Shown here: piece after piece, positions 8,824-23,676 of the stretch
Layout of the letters: the number at the start of each line of letters is the position of its first letter
Numbering within the stretch: the first letter of the stretch is position 1
NCBI GenBank assembly: GCA_025667525.1
Contig: CM046879.1
Coordinates: forward strand, 392,483,039-392,547,038
Length of the DNA stretch: 64,000 bases
DNA from: Glebionis coronaria
Lineage: Eukaryota > Streptophyta > Magnoliopsida > Asterales > Asteraceae
Direction of reading: 5' to 3'
The notes under the pieces: model-generated
Told to the model about the DNA's origin: nothing
The model's input: the letters and a program-made list of their open reading frames with translations, nothing else
The model's database searches: none
Program-made: the position numbers and the translations under genes

Positions 8824-11778
8824 TGTAACACCCCATTTTGGAAATGGAAATATCACAGTAATTATGGCGTGTCATCAAAGCATACAAGGTAAAATGTCTA
8901 AACATTACTTGACCATATAAAGGAAAATACCGGAATCAAACATCGGTAGTCCAAAAATAAAGCTCATCACACACAAACATAGTATAGTAAAGGAGAAGGA
9001 CTAAACAATGTCCAAAGCATAAGTATCATAAAGAAAGGAAATGCATAATGTAAAGAAGGCTAGACAGCTTCCAGTCCATATGCACGTACTCTTAGTGTCT
9101 ACGAGCTTCCCTGAGTACCTGCCGTTTTGGGAACATAGAAAAGGAAAACGGCTGAGCAATACGCTCAGTGCACGGATGTACAATAAAGCATGAATAGAAT
9201 AAGCATATTATAGAATAACAACGGAAGAAAACTAAGTCCCGAGTAACCTGGTTAAGTCTTAATAAAACTGGTTTTATAGTTTGAAAGTCTTATGTTTATC
9301 TTATAAAAACTGTTTGTCATATTTTACCATTAGCCAATATAGGTCATGAAAATCCACCGTGCATGAATAATTGGAGGGGTGACCTCATCATGCAAATTAG
9401 AGAGGCTGCCTCTAATTTAATATACTGGTATTATGGGTAGGAGGGATCAGCTCCTTGTGAAGGATGCAAGGCACACACCACATTCACCATGTAATCCTGA
9501 ATAAAACGTGTAACTAGGATGCACCCATACGCCCCACATGATAAATATAAATAAATGGCCAAAAGCTGAAGGGACGCCACGAGCAATCAATCCGCCGTGG
9601 TGAAGTCATAACATCAGTGCCTCTAATGTTATGGTTATGGTACCTCCATAACTAGGTGAAACTGGTCATGCATGTATATAGCTATAGGTAATCATATTTA
9701 AACATAAGCAATCAAACTCATACTTATACTACGGGAAAACAGTTGGCTGCATACGGGGAATCCTAATAAGGAAAGAATGTCCATACTGAAAGGACGAAAA
9801 TCCTTACCTTATGTCCAGTGAACGAGAACGACGAACTGCGAGAATCCTACTTCTGAAACACTAGTGCTACATAAATACGTACATGAAATAAGTATCTGCT
9901 TACAAAATACATAGCTGGTTTTATGTCATGTCTTAGCTTATTTTATATGTTCTTACTATGTTTTACTGTTTAAAGCCTTAAGCTGTGTTAAATCTTATAT
10001 TCTGTTCATTTTGATTAAGTATTTCTGGCATTTCATGTGTTATTATACTTACTGTGTAATAATAAGTAACTTTCCAAAAATAGCAGGTTTCCTAAAATAG
10101 ATAGTTTCCAAAAATAGAAAGTTACCAAAAATAGAAAGTTTCCAAAAATAGAAAGTTTCCAAAAATAGAATGTTTCCAAAAATAGAAAGTTTCCAAAAAT
10201 AGATTTACTGCTTAAAATAGATAAGTTTCTAAAAATAGAAAGTTTCCATAAATAGATTAGCTGCCTTAATTAAATAAGTTTCCATAAATAGATTAGCTGC
10301 CTTAAATAAATAACTTTCTAAAAATAGCTGGTTTCCATAAATAAATTAGCTGCCTTATTTAATTAAGTTTCTAAAAATAGAAAGTTTCCATAATTAGAAA
10401 TAAGCTGGTTAAATAAGCTAAGTAAATAAGCCTAAGTGTTTTCATGATTATTTTCTAAGTCATATGATATATTGTATAGTTTAATAATTATTTCATGTAA
10501 TTTAATTAAACTATAGGTTATAATATTTAATTAAAGTATAACATGTTTTAATTAAATATATTAAATACTTAGGTTAAAATATGTATTATTATATATTTAT
10601 AATATAACCTAAGTCATGTTAATTAATTAATTATATCCATGGTTTCTAAAATAATTAATTAATTATAAGTCTTAATAATATAAATACTTAGGTTAAAATA
10701 ATTTCATGATCATTTATAACTAATTAACCTAAGTCATGTTATTAAATTAATTACATCATTATTAATTTAATTTTTAACATAAGTTCATAACATAAAAAAA
10801 ACTAACATAACCATGAACCAGATCTAAGATTAAAAACATGAACCGGACATGAACCGACACCGTACCCCGAACCACATCGGGGTACCCCTTGTTGTCGTGG
10901 GACCCACACGCACCAACCAAGACCATAAGGTCTTGGTGGTTGTCGGCTAAGCAAACCGAAACCCCCTTGGGGTCGGTTGCAGCCTGCGGCCAAAACAAAA
11001 CACCCCTTAAATCAACCCTTTGATTTAATTAATCATCAAAACATGTTAGATCTATGTTTAATTAATATGTTTTTATAAAAACATCTCATGTTCATAATTA
11101 ATACAAAGATTAAATTAAAAGAAAAGGTTTAAAAAGGTTTTACCGTATTCGTGGATCAAGGGAATGAAGAACAAACACGAACAAACAACAAATCTCCAAG
11201 ATCCAAGATCAAAGAATCACCTTGTATGGTGATGTGTAGGTGGCGGCACAAAGAGGAGGAGAAAGAGAGGGTTTTAGGTTTTTATTGAAATCTTCTGTAA
11301 AGTGATTTTGAGTAGTAAAAATTAATTAACCCTCATTTTAGTAAAATTGATAATGGGCTTGGCCCATTACCCTTGTTTGGCCGCGGGTAGGGACCCCCCC
11401 ATGGGGTTCCCGTACCTCTTTTCGTGTCTCGTTATTTAGTCACTCATTTGTGTTTATTTATGTTCGTGTTTTAAATGTTCTCGTTACGTAAATACCATAA
11501 TCTAATATATTTAATTACGCTCGTAATAAATATATATACATAATTAATAATAGCTCGTGTTTTAATTACGTTCGTGATTTCTTGATCGCATGTTCGTGAT
11601 TAATTATTGCTAAATAATTATTACGTGATCGTTCATATAAAATACTTATCGTGTTCTAACACGTACGTAATACGTAACTCCTAACACGTAATCATAATCA
11701 TGCTATATTAGGAAAGTTTTTAACTAGTACGTACGATCCTAAGGGTACTATGCATGGTAAAAGCATGCGGGTTTTACA
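8824..11778 (-). repeat. Tekay 5' LTR (2955 bp)
   Basis: Partner of 398-3489, same ends, single copy of the 156-bp unit. Being next to the primer-binding site it is the promoter-bearing 5' LTR of this minus-strand element. Confidence 0.93.
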
Positions 11779-11783
11779 CCAGA
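11779..11783. repeat. Target site duplication (ccaga), right copy
   Basis: Matches 393-397 exactly. Confidence 0.95.
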
Positions 11784-12367
11784 CGTGGCCGGTAGGCTAC
11801 AAAAGTGGAGCATAACATCTCTTATAGACCATGGACAGCTGTTAAAGGCCAAATATGGGCAGATTTCTTGAGAGAGAAGCCGGACGAGGATGGACCGGTC
11901 GTACAACGAGAGGAAACTCCAGAAGAACCATGGGTATTATTTACGGACGTATCCTCGTGCACGGATGGATCAGGAGCTGGTCTCATCCTTACGAATCCGG
12001 AAGGAATGGAGTTTACATACGCTCTGCGCTTTAAGTTCACAGCCACCAATAATGAGGCAGAATATGAGTCGTTGATTGCGGGTTTAAAAATCGCCGCTAG
12101 AATGGGAGTCCGCAACCTTGAGGCCTACGTGGACTCACGGCTTGTCGCAAACCACATTCTAGGGGGTTACGTAGCCAAGGAGGATAACATGGTTCGATAC
12201 TTGGAGAAAGTCAAGTCACTCATCGATTCTTTCAGCAAGTTTTCTATCAAACAGGTAGCAAGAGGTGAAAACAAGAAGGCGGACGCTCTTAGCAAGATCG
12301 CGTCTACAAGTTTCGCCCACTTATCCAAGCAAGTCTTGGTAGAAATACTAAAGGAAAAGTCTATAAC
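11784..12367 (+). pseudogene. Tat archaeal-type RNase H domain
   Basis: Continues the Tat pol after the Tekay insertion. The first codons (VAGRLQKW) end the first RNase H; a small deletion with frameshift at about 11804 joins them to EHNISYRP. From there the frame is open and contains a second RNase H: VLFTDVSSCTDGSGAGL (first Asp), the ATNNEAEYESLIAGL helix (catalytic Glu), the EAYVDSRLV strand (Asp) and ENKKADALSK (final Asp). This extra archaeal-like RNase H is diagnostic of the Tat lineage. The frame is cut at 12367 by the CACTA element and resumes in phase at 50591. Confidence 0.9.
12365..12367. repeat. CACTA target site duplication (aac), left copy
   Basis: aac abuts the CACTA end at 12368 and recurs at 50588-50590. 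Deleting the insert and one copy keeps the Tat frame from RNase H into integrase. Confidence 0.93.
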
Positions 12368-12385
12368 CACTAGTACAAAAAATGG

Positions 12386-12675
12386 TATCTATCACACTAA
12401 AAAAGAGTGACCGTATGCCTACAGCCACACGCGTTTTTTTATCCTTTGTGACTAAAGGTCCCGCTACCGTAGGTTGCTTTAGGTCACAAGTTCGTCTTCG
12501 TGGCCATTATCATAAAAAAAGAGTGACCAATACTCGAAAATGTGTGACAAATTAGGTTATAATATTTGGTGGTTTAGTGAATATGTGTGACGGTAAACAC
12601 TTTACAGTTACATAAGTTTTGTTAAAGAGTGACTATTGTTCATTCTTTTGTCACATGAATATACAATATGTGTGA
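12386..12675. repeat. CACTA left subterminal repeat zone
   Basis: About nine gtgac/gtcac motifs in both orientations within 290 bp (for example gagtgacc, tgtgtgac, ttgtcacatg). No coding potential. Matches the composition of the right subterminal zone. Confidence 0.8.
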
Positions 12676-12680
12676 CATTT

Positions 12681-14428
<1,748 letters not shown>

Positions 14429-14872
14429 TGATAGGTGTGTAAACACCCATCCTTTTACCACTTAATTACGGCTAAAACAAGACCAAAACACGTAATTAAT
14501 ATCATTTGTTTGGAATTATGCGTGGTTTTTGTGTTTATTGTGATTTCAGAGCTAACCGGATGAATATTAAAGAAAACATGGGATTGCACGGGTTTTATCA
14601 AGGAAAAAGACTGAAGACGAAGTCTATTGTCCAAGAGGTGCAAAAGATTTGAAGTCACTAGGCCTATTCGAAGATTTATCGAAGAAAAGGACTAAAGACG
14701 GAAGATTTTCATAAGTCGAAGAAACTCGAGTCTATTTAACGAAGAAATTAGAAGACGAGTTGGATTTAATCGACAACAAATCCCGAATCAGAATCGCAAA
14801 CGTCAACTTTTCTGAAAAGACGAGAAGACAAGAAGAAGAGGAGAAAGCCCACTCACCAACCAACCACTAGGA

Positions 14873-14880
14873 GTATAAAT
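14873..14880 (+). promoter_or_regulatory. TATA box of Athila 5' LTR (likely)
   Basis: gagtataaatagaa is a plain TATA-box match, with a copy at the same offset in the 3' LTR (about 24121-24128). Start site not known. Confidence 0.6.
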
Positions 14881-15286
14881 AGAAAACTCCCTTCACACAT
14901 TAGAGAGTGAGTTTTTCATTTTCCTTTTTCCAGGGCTTTGTAGTTCGTCTCATCACAAACTCCATTAGGGAGTTTGGTGATTTTCATCTTTTTCTTTTCA
15001 TCTTGTAAGTTTGATTCAATACTCTTGTTACTTTTCCCTTAATCAATCCATTTCATCTTTTCATTAATCTTGTTCTTCATCATCTCTTTTTGCAAGTTCT
15101 TAAGTTTTTATGTGATTCAAGTTTGATCCTAAAAAGTTGTTGAATTAGTGTTTTTATTAGTGGGATTTGTTCTTTATAGTATGTTAATGATTATTGGTTA
15201 GTTTGGTTAAACCTTTTTGAGTATTTAAGTCGATTTGGATTAAATTTCGTGTCTATCTTCTTTCTTCTGCTGCTGTTACTGCCCAG

Positions 15287-15712
15287 ACTTGATCTTTCCG
15301 AATAGCCATATTTTTGTTCCCTTATTCGGAATTTTTGATATTCCGAATAAGGGTGTTAATTTCCTTCTATTCGGAACATTCCATACATTCCGAATAGGAT
15401 TGTTCGTGTTTGCTTATTCGGAACATTTTCCGAATAATCCCATTTTCCGAATAGAGTTTTATTCCGAATAGGGGTTTCCACGTTTCCCTATTCGGAACTT
15501 TTTAAATTTTCCGAATTGCAAATTTTTGTTTCTTTACTCGGAATATTTATTCCGAATAGCTCTGTTTTTTCCGAATAGCTCTGTTTTTCCGAATAGCTTT
15601 GTTTTCCGCATAGAGTCTTTATTCCGAATAGGGTTTTCCATAGTTCCCTATTCGGAACATTCCGCATAAGCACTTTTTCCGAATGGTCAAGCTTTCCGAA
15701 TAGGGTATTTTT
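15287..15712. repeat. Array of TTCCGAAT/ATTCGGAA motifs in Athila LTR
   Basis: About 18 exact copies of TTCCGAAT (about 13) or its reverse complement (about 5), plus several one-base variants (ccgcat, actcgga), in about 425 bp. Opposed copies form hairpins; the best has a 14-bp perfect stem (15319-15332 with 15340-15353) and a 7-nt loop. The same array occurs at 24535-24960. Confidence 0.93.
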
Positions 15713-15912
15713 CCAGTATCAATTCAAGTTTTGGTTATTATTTGTTGCTTGTTTTAAGTTTACTCCATTATCATTTTATTCACTTATCTGTTTAGTAGAT
15801 TAGAAAACCAAATACACTTTTTGTCACCAAAAACAATTCATTCCACTTTTAACTGAGATCAATTCGAGAGGATTCCGAGAATTCTGAACCCATACAAAAC
15901 GCGTATATCAAA

Positions 15913-15927
15913 TGGCGCCGCTGCCGG
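15913..15927 (+). other. Athila primer-binding site (Asp-tRNA type)
   Basis: tggcgccgctgccgg starts two bases after the LTR and closely matches the Athila primer-binding site, which is complementary to the 3' end of tRNA-Asp. Confidence 0.85.
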
Positions 15928-16094
15928 CTCCTCTCGTTAAGATCAAAAGTTTTTTGTAGAACTTGGATTTTGGGATCCGTTCCCCGTGAACGTTACTTTT
16001 TCCTAAAAATTTTCAAAAATCCTAAAAAGTAAAAAACAATAAAAACCAAAAATATTTTTGCTTTGCTTTTCTTTGTTCGTTCTTTTGCAGGTGT

Positions 16095-19000
16095 ATGCGC
16101 ACTCGATCCACGTCTTATCAAGAGCCCGAGCCTCTCGATAACTTAGACATGGCTGGTGTACAAAACAACAATAACATACCACCTCCGAACAACAATAATA
16201 ACAACAACAACCCACCTTTCAACAACATGAATAACAACAACAATGAGCACCTTCCGGATAATCGCCCAATGATTGAATTGCTGCAAGCTCATGTTGATGG
16301 CAACACGGATCCAATTGTCATTCCTCCAATTGCCGCCAACAATTTCGAGCTCAAGTCAGGCTTTATCCAGATGGTCTCCGCTCAGCCATTCTTGGGACGC
16401 ACCATTGATGACCCACATGACCATATCAAGAGATTTCTACAACTCACCAACACGGTCAAATTCAATGGAGTTTCGCAAGAAGTGATAAGGTTACAACTTT
16501 TTCCCTTTTCTTTAGAGGGACAAGCCCGGCATTGGCTTGCTAAGGAACCGCCACAGAGTATTCTCTCGTGGACGGATTTGGAAACAAAGTTTATCAACTA
16601 CTTTTTTCCACCCTCTCGTACTACCGCTTTGCGGAATGAGATTATAAACTTTGAACAAAAGTACGATGAGTCATTCAGTGAATCTTGGGATCGTTTCAAA
16701 GATCTTTTAAGAAAATGCCCACAACATGGTTTTACCAAAGTTCATCAAATAAATACTTTTTACAATGGTTTAAGCATGAGTGACCAAGATTCACTGAATA
16801 GTGCCTCAGGGGGTAATTTATTGGCTAAGACTTCCAATGCTGCTTGGGATATCATTGAGAACAAATCTCGTGTGCAAACCAAGAGTGTTAGGACCAATGT
16901 TGCTAGTGCTAGCACTAATGACAGCGACAAGCGATTAGACAAAATTACCACGCTTCTTGAATCGCTTGTCACACACACCGTCAGCAACAACAACAGCAAC
17001 AACGCCAAAAACGCACAAGTGAACGCTGTCAGCCAACCTTGTGAGATATGCGGTGGTCCCCATTCTTATACAACTTGTACCGCCACCCAAGAGTACCCTG
17101 CTGAGAATGTGAATGCGGCATATGGCACCTACCAACAACCTGCTTATCAAGCAAAACCCCAAGGTGACCGTAACTTGCTTAGCTACCGCAACAACAACTA
17201 TCTTTCACCACCTGGCTTTCCTCCTACCAACCCAAACCAACAACAAAACCTTAATCGCCCTCCTCAACAACAACAACAACCTCGTCAACCATACATTCCA
17301 CCTCACAAGCAACAACAACCACCTCAAAGAACCAATCAAGTCTTCCAACAACCTGCTTACCAACCACCTGCATACAATGCTCCTCCCAACCAACCCACCG
17401 CTCTTCACCAAGAAGTGGAAACTTATATGAGGACTAACAATGCGATAGTGGGAAATCTTCAGAGAGAAGTGCTCAACCTGAAAGCCGATTTGGTAAAGCA
17501 AGGAAATGATTTGAGAGCCGATATGCGAAACACGTTGGATAGTCAGACGAATGACTTGAGGAACATGATGGCTAGTTTCTTCCAAAGTAGTCAACCCTCT
17601 TCTTCGGGTACTCTTCCGAGTAACACCGTTGCGAACCCAAGAGGGGAGATGAAAGCAATCACCACTCGAAGTGGTAAAGGTACTAAGGAACCCGAGCTTC
17701 CTATACCCCCACCGGTGATTGTGACTAAGGAGAACGAGTCGCCTGCTCCTATTCCTCCTCCTTCTCCTTCCCCAATTTCTCCGCCTCTTCATTCTACCCC
17801 TCCTCCACCCGTGGTTGTGAGTGACCCTATTCCTCTAAAGCCTTCATCTTCTTCCAATATACCTTATCCTTCAAGGTTGAGGAAAGAGAAGCAAAAGAGC
17901 AAGGATGATATTCAGGTTTCTAACTTTCTTAAAATGTTTAAACAACTGAATTTCAATATCTCCTTCGCTGAGGCTCTCGCTCACATGCCCAAGTATGCTA
18001 AAATGTTTAAAGACCTTCTGAGCGACAAGGAAAAGCTCCTCGACATTGCCAACACCCAACTTAATGAGAACTGCTCTGCAGTGCTCTTAAGGAAATTGCC
18101 AACCAAGCTTGGTGATCCGGGTCGTTTTCTTATCCCTTGCAATTTCCCGGGAGTAGAGAATTGCATGGCCCTAGCCGATCTAGGTGCCAGTATTAATCTC
18201 ATGCCTCTAAGTGTTTGGAAGCAATTATCTCTCCCAGAGCTAGTCCCCACTAAAATGACATTGGAATTGGCCAACCGTACGGTTGCTTATCCAGTGGGGA
18301 TAGCCGAAGACGTCATTGTAGGAGTCGACAAATTCACCTTTCCTGCTGATTTTGTTGTCGTCGACTACGAGATGGACCCCCGTGTGCCACTTATTGTTGG
18401 TCGTCCATTCTTAAGGACCGGTCGCACTCTCATTGATGTTGAAGCCGGTGAGCTTATCATGAGAGTGGGTGACGATAAAGTAGTCTTCAACATGGGAAAG
18501 TTGTCCAAACAACCTTATTCATATGAGAGTGTTAATTGTATTGACGTTCTCGATGAGGCTTGTGAAGAACACTTTAATGATGCTTGCAAAAGTATTCCTA
18601 CCTCTCTTCCCACTGTTGAGACCGTGTCCTCTATTGATTCATCGTTGTCTCTATTTGGAGATAGTGATTTATTCTGGAACAATCTTGAAGCTACCATGGG
18701 AGATGCGAATTTAGCTACTAATGATTCTCCCACCGAGGGGGATGAAGACATGAGTTTCTTTGACAATCTTCTCACCGAAGACAATCCTTCGCCTCCATCT
18801 CCCACGGTCATTGCTATCGATACTCCGACTTTGAAAACGCCTCCCGTCGAAAATCCTCCGGATTTGGAACTTAAGGAGTTGCCACCACATCTCGAGTACG
18901 TGTTCCTGGACGACAACAAGAAATCGCCCGTCATTATTGCGAAGGATTTGAAAGCTGAAGAGAAGACTCGTCTCGTTGCTGTGTTGAAGGATCATAAGAA

Positions 19001-21713
19001 GGCTATTGCTTGGAAAATCTCGGATATTCGTGGAATTGATCCTCACTTCTGCACACACAAAATTCTCATGGAGGACGACTTCAAGCCCACTATTCAAAGC
19101 CAACGAAGGGTGAATCCAAAAATACATGAAGTCATCAAAACAGAGGTTATCAAACTTCTTGATGCGGGTATGATCTACCCTATTTCGGATTCCCCGTGGG
19201 TTAGTCCAATCCATTGTGTGCCCAAGAAGGGCGGAATAACCGTTGTTCCCAATGAACACAACGAGTTGATTCCCACTCGTCTCGTTACTGGGTGGAGAGT
19301 TTGTATAGACTACCGCAAACTCAATGATGCCACGAGAAAGGATCATTTCCCTCTACCTTTCATGGACCAAATGCTTGAACGATTAGCCGGTAATGAATAT
19401 TACTGCTTTCTTGATGGTTTCTCAGGTTATTTTCAAATACCCATCGATCCCCAAGATCAAGAGAAGACCACATTCACTTGTCCCTATGGCACTTTCGCTT
19501 ACAAAAGAATGCCTTTTGGCTTATGTAATGCGCCAGGGACGTTCCAAAGGTGTATGTTAGCTATCTTCCATGACATGGTTGAACAAACCATGGAAGTCTT
19601 CATGGATGATTTCTCGGTCTTCGGGGATTCCTTCTCTGCTTGCCTTGCCAATTTAGAACGTATGCTAAAGCGGTGCGAAGACACTCGCCTTGTTCTAAAT
19701 TGGGAAAAATGCCATTTTATGGTAAAAGAAGGCGTCGTGCTTGGACATAAGATTTCGAAAGCCGGTCTTGAAGTAGACCGTGCTAAAGTTGACGTTATAG
19801 CAAAGTTGCCTCCACCTTCCACTGTGAAGGGTGTGAGAAGTTTCTTGGGTCATGCGGGTTTCTATCGTCGATTCATCAAAGATTTTTCTCAAATCGCTCG
19901 CCCGATGACCCACCTCTTGGAAAAAGATACTCCTTTTATCTTTTCCAAAGAGTGCCTTGAAGCCTTCAACTCACTTAAGGATAAGCTAACTAAGGCACCC
20001 GTCTTGGTTACCCCTAATTGGGAGCTGCCCTTTGAGTTGATGTGCGATGCTAGCGATTTTGCTATTGGAGCGGTTCTTGGACAAAGAGTGAACAAACACT
20101 TCCAACCGATCCATTACGCTAGCAAGACAATGACGGGGGCACAATTGCATTATACGACAACTGAGAAAGAGCTTTTAGCTGTTGTCTATGCTTTTGAAAA
20201 ATTCCGCCCCTATCTTGTCCTTTCCACCACCATTGTGTACACTGATCATTCCGCGTTGAAGTACTTGTTGACAAAGCAAGATTCCAAACCAAGACTTCTT
20301 CGCTGGGTTTTGCTGCTCCAGGAATTTAAAATCGACATCCGCGATAAAAAAGGAGCAGAAAACCTAGCCGCGGACCATCTTAGTAGACTTGAGGATCCAT
20401 ACCAAGGGGATCATCCGACCAAAGAAATCAATGATTCTTTTCCCTTGGAGACCTTCATGTCTATAAACTCGAAGCCGAATGAAACCCCGTGGTTTGCGGA
20501 CTTTGCAAATTACTTGGCGGGTGGAATTCTCAAGGAAGGGTTGACGTCCCAGCAAAAGAAGAAGTTCTTTACCGACATCAAGACTTACTTTTGGGACGAC
20601 CCTTACCTATTCAAACAATGCGCCGACTTGATTATCCGCCGATGTGTTGATGGACCGGCAGCGTCGGACATCCTTGATGCTTGCCACAAAGGACCCACCG
20701 GTGGTCACTTTGGTCCCAACTACACCGCTAAGAAAGTGTTTGATTCGGGATTTTATTGGCCCTCCATATATCGTGATGCTCACAATATGGTTAAGCGATG
20801 TGATGTTTGCCAAAAGCAAGGCAAAATCACACATAAAGACGAGATGCCTCAGAATTTCATTCAAGAGTGTGAAATTTTTGATGTTTGGGGTATCGACTTT
20901 ATGGGGCCATTCCCCTCATCTAAAGGACACAAATACATCCTTGTAGCCGTTGACTACGTTTCAAAGTGGGTTGAAGCCAAAGCTTTGCCTACTAATGACG
21001 CACGGGTGGTTTGTAACTTTTTGAAAGCTCTATTCGCTCGCTTCGGTGTGCCTCGTGCCATTATTAGTGATCGTGGGACTCATTTCTGCAATGACCAATT
21101 TGCTAGAGTCATGGCTAAGTACGGTGTCAATCATCGTCTTTCCACAGCCTACCACCCACAAACTAATGGCCAGGCTGAAATATCAAACCGAGGTCTTAAG
21201 CGAATTCTTGAAAGGACCGTGGGAGAGCATCGTGCCGCATGGGCTGATAAACTCGATGATGCTTTGTGGGCTTTCCGTACTGCTTACAAGACCCCGATCG
21301 GCTGTACGCCTTATCGTCTTGTGTACGGGAAAGTGTGCCACCTCCCCATTGAGTTGGAGCACAAGGCTTATTGGGCCTTGAAGTGGGCTAATTTTGATAT
21401 AAACAAAGCCGGTGACCTACGCAAGATCCAACTCAATGAGCTGAATGAACTCCGGAATGAGGCTTATGAAAACTCTTTGATCTATAAGGAAAGAACTAAG
21501 CTCATTCACGACTCTAAGATCAAAAACCGAGAGTTTCATGTTGGAGACAAAGTCTTACTTTTTAACTCTCGGTTGAAAATCTTTTCGGGCAAGCTAAAAT
21601 CTCGTTGGTCCGGCCCATTCACCATCGCCCAAATTTTTCCATATGGTACTCTCGAGCTCGCTCAACCTAATGGCCCAAATTTTAAGGTGAATGGCCAACG
21701 AGTGAAGTTGTAG
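16095..21713 (+). CDS. Athila gag-pol polyprotein, complete
   Basis: 1872 residues in one frame. The start is the first in-frame ATG, 184 bp after the LTR. In order: an Asn-rich N-terminus; gag capsid (about 60-260, with EGQARHWL and [16 protein letters not shown]); a CX2C-type knuckle [13 protein letters not shown] (316-328); a Gln/Pro-rich linker; protease LADLGAS (active D695, with the Athila-type DLGAS); reverse transcriptase with YRKLNDAT and catalytic FMDD (1169-1172); RNase H starting at MCDASD (D1318); integrase with the H2C2 finger, then D1601, D1659 and E1695, with exactly 35 residues between the last two. It ends with the integrase C-terminal domain (WSGPF). No chromodomain and no env-like frame. 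It copies element RNA into DNA and integrates it. No lesion seen. Confidence 0.95.
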   Translation: MRTRSTSYQEPEPLDNLDMAGVQNNNNIPPPNNNNNNNNPPFNNMNNNNNEHLPDNRPMIELLQAHVDGNTDPIVIPPIAANNFELKSGFIQMVSAQPFLGRTIDDPHDHIKRFLQLTNTVKFNGVSQEVIRLQLFPFSLEGQARHWLAKEPPQSILSWTDLETKFINYFFPPSRTTALRNEIINFEQKYDESFSESWDRFKDLLRKCPQHGFTKVHQINTFYNGLSMSDQDSLNSASGGNLLAKTSNAAWDIIENKSRVQTKSVRTNVASASTNDSDKRLDKITTLLESLVTHTVSNNNSNNAKNAQVNAVSQPCEICGGPHSYTTCTATQEYPAENVNAAYGTYQQPAYQAKPQGDRNLLSYRNNNYLSPPGFPPTNPNQQQNLNRPPQQQQQPRQPYIPPHKQQQPPQRTNQVFQQPAYQPPAYNAPPNQPTALHQEVETYMRTNNAIVGNLQREVLNLKADLVKQGNDLRADMRNTLDSQTNDLRNMMASFFQSSQPSSSGTLPSNTVANPRGEMKAITTRSGKGTKEPELPIPPPVIVTKENESPAPIPPPSPSPISPPLHSTPPPPVVVSDPIPLKPSSSSNIPYPSRLRKEKQKSKDDIQVSNFLKMFKQLNFNISFAEALAHMPKYAKMFKDLLSDKEKLLDIANTQLNENCSAVLLRKLPTKLGDPGRFLIPCNFPGVENCMALADLGASINLMPLSVWKQLSLPELVPTKMTLELANRTVAYPVGIAEDVIVGVDKFTFPADFVVVDYEMDPRVPLIVGRPFLRTGRTLIDVEAGELIMRVGDDKVVFNMGKLSKQPYSYESVNCIDVLDEACEEHFNDACKSIPTSLPTVETVSSIDSSLSLFGDSDLFWNNLEATMGDANLATNDSPTEGDEDMSFFDNLLTEDNPSPPSPTVIAIDTPTLKTPPVENPPDLELKELPPHLEYVFLDDNKKSPVIIAKDLKAEEKTRLVAVLKDHKKAIAWKISDIRGIDPHFCTHKILMEDDFKPTIQSQRRVNPKIHEVIKTEVIKLLDAGMIYPISDSPWVSPIHCVPKKGGITVVPNEHNELIPTRLVTGWRVCIDYRKLNDATRKDHFPLPFMDQMLERLAGNEYYCFLDGFSGYFQIPIDPQDQEKTTFTCPYGTFAYKRMPFGLCNAPGTFQRCMLAIFHDMVEQTMEVFMDDFSVFGDSFSACLANLERMLKRCEDTRLVLNWEKCHFMVKEGVVLGHKISKAGLEVDRAKVDVIAKLPPPSTVKGVRSFLGHAGFYRRFIKDFSQIARPMTHLLEKDTPFIFSKECLEAFNSLKDKLTKAPVLVTPNWELPFELMCDASDFAIGAVLGQRVNKHFQPIHYASKTMTGAQLHYTTTEKELLAVVYAFEKFRPYLVLSTTIVYTDHSALKYLLTKQDSKPRLLRWVLLLQEFKIDIRDKKGAENLAADHLSRLEDPYQGDHPTKEINDSFPLETFMSINSKPNETPWFADFANYLAGGILKEGLTSQQKKKFFTDIKTYFWDDPYLFKQCADLIIRRCVDGPAASDILDACHKGPTGGHFGPNYTAKKVFDSGFYWPSIYRDAHNMVKRCDVCQKQGKITHKDEMPQNFIQECEIFDVWGIDFMGPFPSSKGHKYILVAVDYVSKWVEAKALPTNDARVVCNFLKALFARFGVPRAIISDRGTHFCNDQFARVMAKYGVNHRLSTAYHPQTNGQAEISNRGLKRILERTVGEHRAAWADKLDDALWAFRTAYKTPIGCTPYRLVYGKVCHLPIELEHKAYWALKWANFDINKAGDLRKIQLNELNELRNEAYENSLIYKERTKLIHDSKIKNREFHVGDKVLLFNSRLKIFSGKLKSRWSGPFTIAQIFPYGTLELAQPNGPNFKVNGQRVKL

Positions 21714-23660
21714 TTTGGTGAGGACACCTCTCAGGAGGTGATTCCATCCCTCACCACGTTCCCCATAAACTGAATTTGGGTCGAGTCAGGCTCGTGACTC
21801 GGTTATCAAAAACAAGCGCTCCTCGGGAGGCAGCCCGAGTATCTATCCCTTTAACCCCCTAAGTGTAGGGGAGGACCTATTTTGGTCGTTTGTGTTTGTG
21901 TGGTGATATGCTTACAGGGATTACTGCAATCTTGGAAATCTTTGAAGAACCGTGCTCCCGTGTTATCCGCAATCCGGTTCTATCTCTCAACTATCGTGAT
22001 TCAATTTTCTTCATTCTCACATTTGAAATTGATCACTTTAGTCGTCTCTTCCTTAACTTGAGTTAACCAACGTGCACAATGTCATAAGTGTAGGGGAGAC
22101 TCTTCCCACATGCTTAAACATTGAGGACAATGTTTATCTTAAGTGTAGGGGAGACTTCTATCGAAGTTTTAAGTGGACTTTTCCATAAAAATGCCTTCAA
22201 TTAACCAGAAAATCCTATTTTTCAACATTTTTCAAATTTTTTTATTAACTTTGGCCATTTAGTCGTAATTTTTAAATTTTTATCGTTGCTTTCATATGTA
22301 TATATCCCGCAATAAAGTCAAATTTTAATAAAGTGTTGTAGCTAGTTTAGATATCTTTGACATGTTAGGCTCGTTGCGTTTATTTTGACTCAACCCGAAT
22401 AGACTTATCCAAGTTTATTCTAGCTAGTATCCTTAACCATGTAGACCTTAATTGGTTTATTAGGCTAAGTATCCACGAGTCTCATTATTTGAGATTTTAA
22501 ATTGTGGAGGACGAGAAATGATAGAGTCAATTATAAGTCGGTATTCTTGCGCAAGCTCACTTGGTGTAATTATTTGCCTATTCTCCCATCACTTGCTAAT
22601 AATTTATCTGCAATAAGTAAGGTCTTACGATTTGAAAAGTTACTTAGCTTCTAGCCCAAGATCGTTTAAAAGTTGCTCGGTAATGATAAGAGTTCATAGC
22701 CAAGGCATAACTTATGAAGCGGGGCGCGAAGATTGGCGAATCCGAAAAGGCCCTAACAAGGCATGAGGATTCAATTTTATTGCTGAAGATCCAAAGTGAT
22801 GTGAAAAGCATTATTCCTAAAGTCAATATGAAGGATCAAGACTCACGACGAAAAGCAATCAACTCCCATAAAGATCATGGAGAAGTCTATCCGAAAAGAC
22901 CCTAACAAGGTATGAGGATAAATAGATCCAAGTCCGAAAAGGAGGCGGATCGTTGTATCTCAAAATCCCAAATAGAGATTGAAGAAATAATCATGAAGTC
23001 GTGGTCAACAAAGTTGGAGTACCCCTCAAAAGTCTCCAAGTGAAGAAACTCTATTATGATGAGAAGACCATTATCTCAAGAACGTCTCTCGAAGATATGA
23101 AGTATGAAGTACATGCCAAATATCGGCCCGAGAAAGGTCTCAAATCGTGAACCAAGTTATGCCAAGATATGAACTTTTTGATATCCCGAGAAGCAGTTTT
23201 AAGAGATTTTGTCCTTTAGCTAACTATTGATCAAATCGTCCTACTTTGCTTTCAGCTCTAATAAACTATCGAAATAAGTCCAAAAATGCATCTTCATGAT
23301 CATTCTAAGACAAAAATAAAATATAAGAGATACAATTAGGAATAAGGGAGTTTAAGCATTTAATTAAGCCATGTGTGTAAGTGTTTGATTTACTAACTTA
23401 TAATAACAATGATCTCGTTTTAAGCTTAGTTTGGGGAACGTGAAACTTGAGGGTGATAAATCTTCGCAACACCAAAGCCCTAATGTAAGTCCTTGATTTC
23501 TTTACAAGTTGTTTTCATCTTTTGTTTATTTTAAAGTTTTAAGTTCTCTTAGTATTTTAATTATTGTTTAGTAGGATTTAAATAAGGCCAAGGTTGATTA
23601 ATTATGAGAAAAATGTAAAATTGCTTTATCACTAAGCATTGCATGAGGGCATGGCAATGG
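21714..23660 (+). other. Athila non-coding 3' region
   Basis: About 1.95 kb between pol and the polypurine tract, where some Athila elements have an env-like gene. None is visible here. It contains three copies of the polypurine-like motif taagtgtaggggag (21860, 22085, 22139). It also has a repeated segment built on tccgaaaa(g)(g/a)ccctaaca (about 22741-22770 and 22889-22919). Confidence 0.8.
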
Positions 23661-23676
23661 TTAAGTGTAGGGGATT
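23661..23676 (+). other. Athila polypurine tract
   Basis: ttaagtgtaggggatt directly abuts the TG of the 3' LTR. Confidence 0.85.

Larger units (their letters stand above)
398..11778 (-). mobile_element. Tekay-like (Del) chromovirus LTR retrotransposon, nearly intact
   Basis: An 11.4-kb element in reverse orientation, with about 3-kb LTRs (398-3489 and 8824-11778), TG/CA ends, a 5-bp TSD, a Met-tRNA primer-binding site at 8808-8819 and a polypurine tract beside the left LTR. It encodes gag with a zinc knuckle, protease, reverse transcriptase, RNase H, integrase and a C-terminal chromodomain, in the order of plant chromoviruses. Very long LTRs and this primer-binding site point to the Tekay/Del clade. 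The LTRs look about 97-98% identical by eye apart from one tandem duplication, so the insertion is fairly young. Lesions are one in-frame TGA (4666-4668) and one surplus G near the gag end (7660-7664). Confidence 0.92.
14429..15910 (+). repeat. Athila 5' LTR (1482 bp)
   Basis: Starts tgataggtgtgtaaac and ends gcgtatatca. A TATA-like tataaata lies at about 14873-14880, suggesting transcription starts about 30 bp further on. The second half carries a dense array of TTCCGAAT motifs in both orientations. Confidence 0.95.

Noticed and set aside
15287..15712. Regular short repeats that could suggest a CRISPR-like array.
   Set aside because: Motifs occur in both orientations at irregular spacing inside an LTR of a plant retroelement; no spacer structure.
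17205..17792. 195-codon Arg-rich frame on the minus strand.
   Set aside because: Shadow of the Gln/Pro-rich linker of the intact Athila gag-pol.
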